Positions 1-5,937 of a stretch of 5,937 nucleotides of DNA are shown piece by piece (positions within the stretch are counted from its first letter, which is position 1; the number at the start of each line of letters is the position of its first letter). The notes beneath the pieces were generated by a model. It was not told the DNA's origin, ran no database searches, and saw nothing but the letters and a program-made list of their open reading frames with translations. The stretch comes from an uncultured Bacteroidota bacterium (GTDB taxonomy: Bacteria > Bacteroidota > Bacteroidia > B-17B0 > Aurantibacillaceae). The position numbers and the translations under genes are program-made. The DNA is taken from positions 1 to 5,937 of the forward strand of contig CALMNJ010000021.1 in NCBI GenBank assembly GCA_937868675.1. The letters run 5' to 3'.

Positions 1-2442
1 AAACTATCCAAGCTGGAGTATGAAACAGACAACAAAGCTGAAACGCCAAACTACAATCAGGTAGTAAGTGATCTGGGCCTTTTGTATCAATCACGCGGAC
101 GGTTCAACAAGGCGCTTCCATTTAACGAACAGGCTCTTAAACAAAGGGAATCTGGGGAGAATAAAGGGATGGTTGTGGTTTCGCTTAACAACCTGGCTGT
201 TCTAAAAAAAGAGACCGGAAACTACACCGACGCCGAGGCCGGGTTTAAAAAGGGTCTTGAGCTTGCCCGCGAAGCTAAGGATAACCTTGCCATAGCGCTG
301 TTAAATAATAATCTTGCCATGACCTACCTTGACATGAACAAAATGAAAGACGCGGAGTCTTTCATGGCAGAGTCGGTAACAGAAGCGGCAAAAACGCTGA
401 AGGAGGACGCGGGTAATTATATAAAGTTGCAAATAAATCAGGCAAACATTTTCAGACTTCAAAAAAAATATCAGCAGGCCGAAAACATTTATTTGAAAGC
501 TATTGCTATAAAAGAAAAAAAACTTGGCCAGCATCCGGATCTTGCCCATCTTAAAAGAGGACTGGCCCAGCTTTATCTTGAGATGGGAAAAACCTCAGAT
601 GTTGAAAAACTCTTGCAGAACGCCTACGAAATTGACAAACACAAACTCGGTGAAAATAATCCGGCAACGCTTTCTGTGCAACAAGAGCTTGGTAATTTTT
701 ACCGGTTTTCGGGTAACCCGGCAAAGGCCAACGAGTTGTTAAACGTGGTGGTTCTGAAGAAAAAGGAAATATATGGCGAGGCTCACCCCAACTATATCCA
801 GGCGCTCGAAGACCTTGCCCTCGCTCAGTGGCTCTTGGCAAACAATGATGCTTGTAAAACAAACTACAAAAAAATAATTGACAACACGCTTCAGTACATT
901 CGAACCTTTTTTACTTCACTTAACGATAACGAGAAAACACTCTATTGGGAAAAAACAAACACCCGGTTGCAGCGATTCTTTTCTTTTGCCAGAAAAAATC
1001 AACAAAACGACCCGGAGCTCCAAAAACTATTTTGTAATACCGTTATTGCCACAAAGGGATTTTTGCTGAATAATTCTTCAAAAATTCGCAACATTATTTA
1101 TAATAGTGGCGACGAAAGCCTTAAAAAAACATACAATCAGTGGCTTGAAACAAAAGAATTGTTGAATGGGGCTTATCAATTAAGCAAAGAAGAAATAAAT
1201 CAGGAGAAAATAAATCTCGACAGCCTTAAAACCCGCGCAGAAACCCTTGAGCGGGAGCTTTCGAAAAAGAGCGCCCTGTTCAAGGAGAGTGTTGATGAAA
1301 AACCGCTTGATGTTGAGCAAATACAAAAACTACTAAAACCCGGCGAGAGCGCGGTTGAAATTTTAGAGCTTAACGAATATAACAATGGCTTTACCGGAAC
1401 GAATTTTTATGTTGCACTGGTTGTTTTTACGGGCGAACTAAGAATGGTGGAGCTTGGCAACGGGAACGCCATTGAGAGCGCAGTCGCCGCGTTCAGAACA
1501 AAAATTACAACCCGAAAACCCGAAAACGAGGCTTATGCACAAACCTGGAAGGAGCTGGACATACGCTTAAAAGGAATTTCAAAAATTTATCTGTCGCTTG
1601 ATGGTGCATACCACCAGCTAAGTATAAACGCGCTTCGTGATGGTACCGGAAAGTATCTGGCAGATAAATATGCTATTCAGCTAATCGGAAATCTGCAAGA
1701 CATAGCTGATGTAAAAATAAGTGAAGCCTCACCAATAAAGCCCGGCAATGCATTTTTGGTTGGCAACCCAAAATTTGGCAGCAACGGCCTCATAGAGCAA
1801 CTACCTGGAACGGAAAAGGAAGTAAAAAATATTACAAAGCAGCTAACCACACTTAATATTAACGCAAAGGCGCTGTATGGCGAAAACGCCACGGAAACTG
1901 AGATAAAAAAATTACAGTCGCCGGCCATTTTGCACATTGCAACCCATGGCTATTTTTTACAGGACGTGAATGAGGTTGAAACAGCAAAGGTGTTGGGCGT
2001 AAATGTAAGCGCAGCAGGCGAAAACCCATTGTTAAGAAGCGGCATTTTACTGGCAGGTTGCGAAAACGTGTTTGATGAAAATTACAGGCCGCCACTGAAT
2101 AGTGAAAATGGGGTGCTTACTGCATATGAGGCCATGTCGCTGAATCTTGACAAAACCGATCTTGTTGTGTTGAGTGCTTGCGAAACCGGGCTTGGGAGCG
2201 TAAAACAAGGAGAGGGGGTATATGGTCTTCAACGGGCCTTCCTGATAGCAGGCGCCCGGACCATTATTATGAGCTTATGGAGCGTGAGCGACGATGCAAC
2301 CATGGAGCTGATGACAATGTTTTATTCCAATTACGCAAAGTCCGGAAATAAAAACCAGGCCTTCAACGACGCCATACGTCAGCTAAAACTTAAATACAAA
2401 GAGCCATTTTACTGGAGCGCCTTCGTAATGCTTAACAAATAA
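1..2442 (+). CDS. TPR-CHAT protein (putative caspase-like protease), 5' partial
   Basis: The frame is open from base 1, so the true start lies off the left edge; 813 residues are visible. A TTG at 82 is only an internal codon, because the preceding 27 codons already read as TPR sequence (YNQVVSDLGLLYQSRGRF). About nt 55-890 encodes roughly six to seven tetratricopeptide repeats. Three of them share a 42-residue register with a kinesin-light-chain-like LGxxHP or GExxP signature (HP at nt 532, NP at 658, HP at 784). A linker with a short charged, coiled-coil-like stretch (about nt 1180-1290) follows. A CHAT domain (caspase HetF associated with TPRs) fills about nt 1321-2439. It shows SLDGAYHQLSINAL, LPGTEKEV, HIATHGYF (catalytic His at codon 1945-1947), NPLLRSGILLAG, LSACETGLG (catalytic Cys at codon 2179-2181) and SLWSVSDDATMELM. 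The family is cysteine-protease-like, with TPRs typically binding partners. Substrate and partner are unknown here. No signal peptide can be judged without the N-terminus. The family call is firm; the physiological role is not. Confidence 0.93.
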   Translation, partial: KLSKLEYETDNKAETPNYNQVVSDLGLLYQSRGRFNKALPFNEQALKQRESGENKGMVVVSLNNLAVLKKETGNYTDAEAGFKKGLELAREAKDNLAIALLNNNLAMTYLDMNKMKDAESFMAESVTEAAKTLKEDAGNYIKLQINQANIFRLQKKYQQAENIYLKAIAIKEKKLGQHPDLAHLKRGLAQLYLEMGKTSDVEKLLQNAYEIDKHKLGENNPATLSVQQELGNFYRFSGNPAKANELLNVVVLKKKEIYGEAHPNYIQALEDLALAQWLLANNDACKTNYKKIIDNTLQYIRTFFTSLNDNEKTLYWEKTNTRLQRFFSFARKNQQNDPELQKLFCNTVIATKGFLLNNSSKIRNIIYNSGDESLKKTYNQWLETKELLNGAYQLSKEEINQEKINLDSLKTRAETLERELSKKSALFKESVDEKPLDVEQIQKLLKPGESAVEILELNEYNNGFTGTNFYVALVVFTGELRMVELGNGNAIESAVAAFRTKITTRKPENEAYAQTWKELDIRLKGISKIYLSLDGAYHQLSINALRDGTGKYLADKYAIQLIGNLQDIADVKISEASPIKPGNAFLVGNPKFGSNGLIEQLPGTEKEVKNITKQLTTLNINAKALYGENATETEIKKLQSPAILHIATHGYFLQDVNEVETAKVLGVNVSAAGENPLLRSGILLAGCENVFDENYRPPLNSENGVLTAYEAMSLNLDKTDLVVLSACETGLGSVKQGEGVYGLQRAFLIAGARTIIMSLWSVSDDATMELMTMFYSNYAKSGNKNQAFNDAIRQLKLKYKEPFYWSAFVMLNK

Positions 2443-2448
2443 TATTTT

Positions 2449-3657
2449 TCAGCTTTTTTTAGAAGAATTAGACCCTTGTTTTGAATGAAAGAGCTCGTCT
2501 GCTCTTCGATTGCAAAAATCAAGAGCTGGCTTATCAACGAGCCGGTATAAAAGCCAGGAAGCTAAACACACTACTGTAAAAGTAAGCAAACCACAAACGA
2601 GAACGCTTGTGTTATGTGAGTTGGACGCCAGGAGTTTAATGTAAACCCAGGGAGAAAAGCTAAAAAGGATAAGGAAGTGCGTGAGGTATAGCATAAACGA
2701 GATTTTTCCCAAAAAAAGAAAGGCGGAAGAGGACAAAACCTGTTGGGTTTTTTTTGAATGGAGCAGAGAAACCAAAAGGAGCGTGTCGCCAATAAAATAA
2801 CTAATAACGTGCGGATACTTATCGAAGAAGGAAATAAGCGCGTAAACCGACTTTTTTGAGGCCCCCTCGAATGCGGTGTAAGGATAAGTTGCAAAGTACA
2901 AACCAATAACAAAACATAAAAAACGAACGGGGCTCCTGGAAAAAAACGCCATCATTTTTGGGCGATGTGCTTCGGCGTAAGCCAGCAAAAGCCCGACAGT
3001 AAAAGCTGCTCCAATAAACGAATTAATAAAAAGCAATTGAAAAAGAAACCAAAGCAGGAAAACCCGGCTTTTATTTTTCGCAAGATGCGTTGCCATTATT
3101 AAAATTAGAACAGAAAACGAGCCGTAAAGTTCGTAGGGCATAGTCCAAAGCACTGAATAATAGGCGGTTTTTTGATAAAAGCAATCGAACGCGCCACATA
3201 AAACAGCCTGGAAAAAATCCAGGTTATCAGGAATCACACCTCGCGTCCAGTCTGCATTAATACGACTCAGTGGAATATAATCTTTCTTTATCCAGTGCAT
3301 TTTATGAAACAAAAAAACAAGCATCACCACAACCAATGTGGGGATGGCAAGTCTAAAATAACGCTTCAAAAAACTTTGCTGCACATGCTTAATGTTTCCG
3401 TTGTGCATGTAGTGAGTTGTTTGAACGTATCCGCTTAGCAGAAAGAAAAAATTAATGGCCATGCCGGGGTTAAAGAAAATGTTCAATGGCGTGAGGGCCA
3501 GCAGCCGTTTTACACTGTATGCGTTGCCGTTCATGTATTCGTTGGCGCTGCCGCCAAACACAAGTTCAGGATAAAAGGTATAGAAAAAATGGTGTACAAA
3601 AACCACCACCGCCAGTAATCCCCGAAGGCCATCAAGATAGATAAGGCGATTTTTCAT
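2449..3657 (-). CDS. Acyltransferase 3 family membrane protein (OafA-like O-acyltransferase)
   Basis: A complete 402-residue polytopic membrane protein, the usual size for the acyltransferase-3 domain without an extra SGNH domain. The N-terminus RLIYLDGLRGLLAVVVFVHH (residues 4-23) is the family's first helix with its conserved His (22/23). Further hallmarks are FFLLSGYV (71-78), KRYFRLAIPTLVVV (98-111), LWTMPYELYGSF (170-181), FLGKISFMLYLTHFLILF (315-332) and LVDKPALDF (373-381). About ten hydrophobic segments are visible, ending in a hydrophilic Ser/Lys-rich tail. Family members move acetyl or other acyl groups from a cytoplasmic donor to extracytoplasmic sugars such as O-antigen, exopolysaccharide or peptidoglycan; the substrate here cannot be deduced. 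The ATG at 3657 is chosen because LDGLRG follows within ten residues, as is normal. The gene lies behind rpoD on the same strand, but a terminator ends only 16 bp before its start, so it probably depends on read-through or its own promoter. It converges on the CHAT gene with a 6 bp gap. Confidence 0.92.
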   Translation of the reverse strand: MKNRLIYLDGLRGLLAVVVFVHHFFYTFYPELVFGGSANEYMNGNAYSVKRLLALTPLNIFFNPGMAINFFFLLSGYVQTTHYMHNGNIKHVQQSFLKRYFRLAIPTLVVVMLVFLFHKMHWIKKDYIPLSRINADWTRGVIPDNLDFFQAVLCGAFDCFYQKTAYYSVLWTMPYELYGSFSVLILIMATHLAKNKSRVFLLWFLFQLLFINSFIGAAFTVGLLLAYAEAHRPKMMAFFSRSPVRFLCFVIGLYFATYPYTAFEGASKKSVYALISFFDKYPHVISYFIGDTLLLVSLLHSKKTQQVLSSSAFLFLGKISFMLYLTHFLILFSFSPWVYIKLLASNSHNTSVLVCGLLTFTVVCLASWLLYRLVDKPALDFCNRRADELFHSKQGSNSSKKS

Positions 3658-3673
3658 TTAATAAAAATAACAC

Positions 3674-3709
3674 AAAAAAATACCGCAACAATTTTGCTAC
3701 GGTATTTTT
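3674..3709 (-). terminator. Intrinsic terminator downstream of rpoD
   Basis: A perfect 10 bp inverted repeat, AAAAATACCG at 3676-3685 and CGGTATTTTT at 3700-3709, encloses a 14-base loop that can itself pair CAA with TTG. Read on the minus strand, the 3' arm runs into seven consecutive T residues, as expected for rho-independent termination of the rpoD transcript. It begins about 53 bp after the rpoD stop codon. The plus-strand reading also ends in five T residues, but no plus-strand gene leads into it. The stem has only three G-C pairs, so termination may be incomplete, which matters for the acyltransferase gene just beyond it. Confidence 0.8.
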
Positions 3710-3762
3710 CGGACTTTGAATCCTTAGAGCATATATATTGGGTTGGGTTGAGCGCTGGTATT

Positions 3763-4632
3763 TTAACCAAGATAAACTCTGAGCAGGCGACTTCTTGAGC
3801 CGTGTTTTAAGCGGCGCACAGCCTTTTCTTTTATCTGACGTACCCGTTCGCGTGTAAGGTTAAATTTTTCGCCAATTTCTTCGAGAGAATGTGGGTGTTT
3901 TCCCTCTAAACCAAAAAAGAGTTTTATTACATCCGCTTCCCGTTCGGTGAGCGTTGAAAGGGCCCTGTAAATTTCCATTTGCAGACTTTCACTCATCAAA
4001 AATTTATCCGGGTTTTGCGAGGCCTCGTTGCGCATCAGGTCGTACATGCTTCCGCCGTCTTCATTGCTTGCGCTGAGTGGAGCGTCCATGCTCATGTGAC
4101 GCCCGTTGTTTCGCAAAATGTCAGAAATCTCCTGTGGCAACATCTCCAGGGCTTCGCTAATTTCATCGTAGCTCGGTTCCCGCTCAAGGTTTTGCTCCAG
4201 CTTTGAAACGGTTTTGTTTATTTTGTTTATAGCCCCAATTTTATTGAGTGGCAGGCGCACTATACGGCTTTGTTCAGCCAGGGCCTGGAGAATACTTTGG
4301 CGGATCCACCACACGGCGTACGAAATGAACTTAAATCCACGGGTTTCATCAAAGCGTTGTGCGGCCTTAATCAAGCCAATGTTACCTTCGTTAATAAGAT
4401 CAGGAAGACTTAGCCCCTGATTTTGATATTGTTTGCTTACTGATACAACAAAACGCAGGTTTGCTTTTACCAGTTTATCAAGCGCTCTCTGGTCGCCCTG
4501 TTTTATTTTTTGTGCAAGCGTCACCTCGTCCTGTGCCGAAATCAACTCTACCCGTCCAATATCCTGAAGATACATGTCAAGCGATGCCGTTTCGCGGTTG
4601 GTAATCTGTTTGGTGATTTTTAACTGTCTCAT
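3763..4632 (-). CDS. rpoD: RNA polymerase primary sigma factor RpoD/SigA (Bacteroidota type)
   Basis: The 289-residue housekeeping sigma factor directs RNA polymerase to core promoters. Region 1.2 is at about 17-47 ([16 protein letters not shown]). Region 2 is at 50-121, with [37 protein letters not shown] and [20 protein letters not shown], which carries the -10 melting and recognition helices. Region 3 is at about 122-200 ([19 protein letters not shown] onward). Region 4 is at about 220-280, with the -35-binding helix-turn-helix [20 protein letters not shown] (249-268). The large region 1.1 of proteobacterial sigma-70 is absent, which is normal for this phylum; the protein is full length. 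The ATG at 4632 gives the standard N-terminus [14 protein letters not shown]. An AAAGGA element lies about 14 bases upstream, too far to act as a strong Shine-Dalgarno site. The gene is divergent from recN and followed by a terminator, so it is probably monocistronic or nearly so. Confidence 0.97.
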   Translation of the reverse strand: MRQLKITKQITNRETASLDMYLQDIGRVELISAQDEVTLAQKIKQGDQRALDKLVKANLRFVVSVSKQYQNQGLSLPDLINEGNIGLIKAAQRFDETRGFKFISYAVWWIRQSILQALAEQSRIVRLPLNKIGAINKINKTVSKLEQNLEREPSYDEISEALEMLPQEISDILRNNGRHMSMDAPLSASNEDGGSMYDLMRNEASQNPDKFLMSESLQMEIYRALSTLTEREADVIKLFFGLEGKHPHSLEEIGEKFNLTRERVRQIKEKAVRRLKHGSRSRLLRVYLG

Positions 4633-4826
4633 AATAATTCAGTTTTCCTTTCTATCTATTAAGTACGTGCCTCAAAGGTTGGTGGTTGGGTTAAAAAAAC
4701 CGGAAACAACCTTAAAGCCGCCAGAACAGAGCAAATACCCCTTTTTGAGTGAGTAAAAAAGTCCGCCGGTGGATTAACAAAAGCAAGCGAATTATTGAAA
4801 AGTAGAGTTTTATTACTGTTCAAATA
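4633..4826. promoter_or_regulatory. Divergent rpoD/recN intergenic region
   Basis: This 194 bp spacer separates the divergent starts of rpoD (minus) and recN (plus), so promoters for both genes are expected here; that is inferred from layout. No confident match to the Bacteroidota promoter (TTTG about 19 bases before TAnnTTTG) was found on either strand. The only visible structures are a GT-rich patch at 4678-4692, an A-tract at 4693-4699, and an imperfect 12 bp dyad, TCCGCCGGTGGA, at 4762-4773. No open reading frame in it looks real. Confidence 0.5.
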
Positions 4827-5937
4827 ATGCGAAATTGCGCCGTGCTAAAACGCCTTTACATCAGCAACTTTGCCCTTATCAGCGAGATTGAGGTCCATTT
4901 TCCGGGGCAGCTTACCGTTATAACCGGCGAAACCGGAGCCGGCAAGTCTATTTTTTTGGAGGCTCTTGGTTTGGCCCTTGGCCAGCGGGCCGATTTGCTG
5001 GCGCTTAAAAATGCGGCAAAAAAATGCGTGGTAGAGGCTGAGTTTGAAAATGTGCCGCAGGGGATCAACGATATTTTTGCCGAACCAGGTCAAGAGCCAG
5101 GCCACAGCCTTATTTTAAGGCGTGAGATATCGGCCGACGGAAAATCGAGAAGCTTTGTGAACGACTCACCGGTAAACTTAAACACATTAAAACAGCTTTC
5201 GGAGGAATTAATTGACATTCACTCTCAGCACGAAACGCTGATGCTAAACCAAAACGCTTTTCAGCTTTCGGTTATGGATGCTTTTGGCGAAAGCCTGTCA
5301 TTGTTTGAAGAATATAAACATGAATTTGAGAAACTAGGAAAGCTTGAAAAGGAACTTGAGAATCTTACCCAACAGGAAATAACAGCGCGCAAAGAGCTGG
5401 ATTACCTGAAGTTTTTATTTGATGAACTCGAAGCGGCAGAAATAGAACCGGGATTACTTAAACAGCTTGAGGAAGAAAGCGCGCAGCTTGAAAATGCCGA
5501 AGTAATTAAAGCAACATTATTGGCTGTATTGAGCGGATTTGCCGGCGAAGAGCAGGGCCTTCTTACTACGATCGGCCAAATCAGGCAACAGCTTTCAGGT
5601 ATTTCGAAATATTCGAAAAACTATGCCGAGTTGCAAAACAGGCTGCAGTCAATTTACATAGAGCTAAAAGACATATCGGCCACAATAGAGTATGAAGAGA
5701 GCAGGGTAGAGGCCAATACGGCACGCCTGGATGAAGTGAATATAAGGATTGATAAACTGAAGCGGCTTTTAAGAAAACACAACGCCGGAAGCGAATCGGA
5801 TCTCCTGAAAACAAAAGATGAAACAGAAGAGAAACTAAACCACTTTAGTTCGCTTGAAACAGCAATCGGTCTTATCAGTAAGCAAATTGAAAAAACAAAA
5901 TTAAGCTGTTTAAAAAAAGCAAAACAATTGTCCGAAA
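4827..5937 (+). CDS. recN: DNA repair protein RecN, 3' partial
   Basis: The first 370 residues of an SMC-like ATPase involved in recombinational repair of double-strand breaks; the family is usually about 550 residues, so the window lacks the second half of the coiled coil and the C-terminal signature and Walker B motifs. Visible are LKRLYISNFALISEIEVHF (7-25), the Walker A motif GETGAGKS (34-41, nt 4926-4949), LGQRAD (51-56), RREISADGKSRSFVND (98-113) and the RecN-typical IDIHSQHE (129-136, nt 5211-5234). From about residue 155 a long Glu/Lys/Leu-rich coiled coil begins. The reading frame is clean to the edge with no frameshift. ATG 4827 is annotated as the start; an in-frame stop lies at 4803-4805. 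The GTG at 4842 would give VLKRLYISNFALI and matches the usual family N-terminus better, so the first five residues may not be translated. No clear Shine-Dalgarno site precedes either start. Confidence 0.95.
   Translation, partial: MRNCAVLKRLYISNFALISEIEVHFPGQLTVITGETGAGKSIFLEALGLALGQRADLLALKNAAKKCVVEAEFENVPQGINDIFAEPGQEPGHSLILRREISADGKSRSFVNDSPVNLNTLKQLSEELIDIHSQHETLMLNQNAFQLSVMDAFGESLSLFEEYKHEFEKLGKLEKELENLTQQEITARKELDYLKFLFDELEAAEIEPGLLKQLEEESAQLENAEVIKATLLAVLSGFAGEEQGLLTTIGQIRQQLSGISKYSKNYAELQNRLQSIYIELKDISATIEYEESRVEANTARLDEVNIRIDKLKRLLRKHNAGSESDLLKTKDETEEKLNHFSSLETAIGLISKQIEKTKLSCLKKAKQLSE

Noticed and set aside
82..84. TTG as the start codon of the TPR-CHAT gene
   Set aside because: The frame is open back to base 1 and the upstream codons continue the TPR repeat, so the start lies outside the window.
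551..862. Minus-strand open frame of 103 codons within the TPR region
   Set aside because: It is antisense to well-formed TPR repeats; its Pro/Arg-rich composition is typical of shadow translation.
2478..2506. AGAGC/GCTCT inverted repeat just inside the acyltransferase 3' end, as a terminator for the CHAT gene
   Set aside because: The stem is only 5 bp, lies in coding sequence and is not followed by a T-run on the plus strand.
2571..2912. Second minus-strand frame of 113 codons inside the acyltransferase gene
   Set aside because: It is an out-of-frame shadow of conserved acyltransferase helices with no start context or domain of its own.
4673..4680. Possible Bacteroidota -7 element for rpoD (AACCTTTG on the minus strand, against TAnnTTTG)
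   Set aside because: The first base mismatches and there is no TTTG or TTG at the required distance upstream.
4574..4756. Plus-strand open frame of 60 codons spanning the rpoD start and the spacer
   Set aside because: It overlaps the conserved rpoD N-terminus antisense, shows no domain, and its end runs through low-complexity spacer.
4845..5105. Minus-strand open frame of 86 codons within recN
   Set aside because: It lies opposite the Walker A-bearing part of recN, whose motifs are unmistakable; the antisense product has no recognisable domain.

Overview
The window most likely comes from a member of the Bacteroidota. The strongest evidence is the sigma factor at 3763-4632. It is a short (289 aa) primary sigma factor with no region 1.1, and it begins [14 protein letters not shown], as the housekeeping sigma of this phylum does. 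Its region 4 ([19 protein letters not shown]) looks closer to the Flavobacteriia/Cytophagia/Sphingobacteriia form than to the Bacteroides form. The AT-rich, weakly Shine-Dalgarno leaders also fit. I cannot place it more finely from sequence alone.

Layout, left to right: (1) 1-2442, plus strand: a TPR-CHAT protein, open at the left edge, with tetratricopeptide repeats followed by a caspase-like CHAT domain whose His and Cys are both intact. (2) 2449-3657, minus strand: a complete membrane acyltransferase of the acyltransferase-3 family, convergent with the CHAT gene and only 6 bp from it. (3) 3674-3709: a clear intrinsic terminator for the sigma gene, read on the minus strand. (4) 3763-4632, minus strand: rpoD. 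(5) 4633-4826: a 194 bp divergent intergenic region that must hold the rpoD and recN promoters. (6) 4827-5937, plus strand: recN, cut by the right edge. No stretch over 300 bp lacks a gene.

The genes do not look like one functional module. rpoD and recN are core housekeeping genes (transcription and double-strand-break repair) transcribed divergently. The acyltransferase lies behind rpoD on the same strand but is separated by a terminator. The CHAT protein belongs to whatever unit lies off the left edge. I see no RNA genes, mobile elements, CRISPR arrays or attachment sites. The most interesting item is the catalytically intact TPR-CHAT protein; I found no convincing new multi-gene system here.
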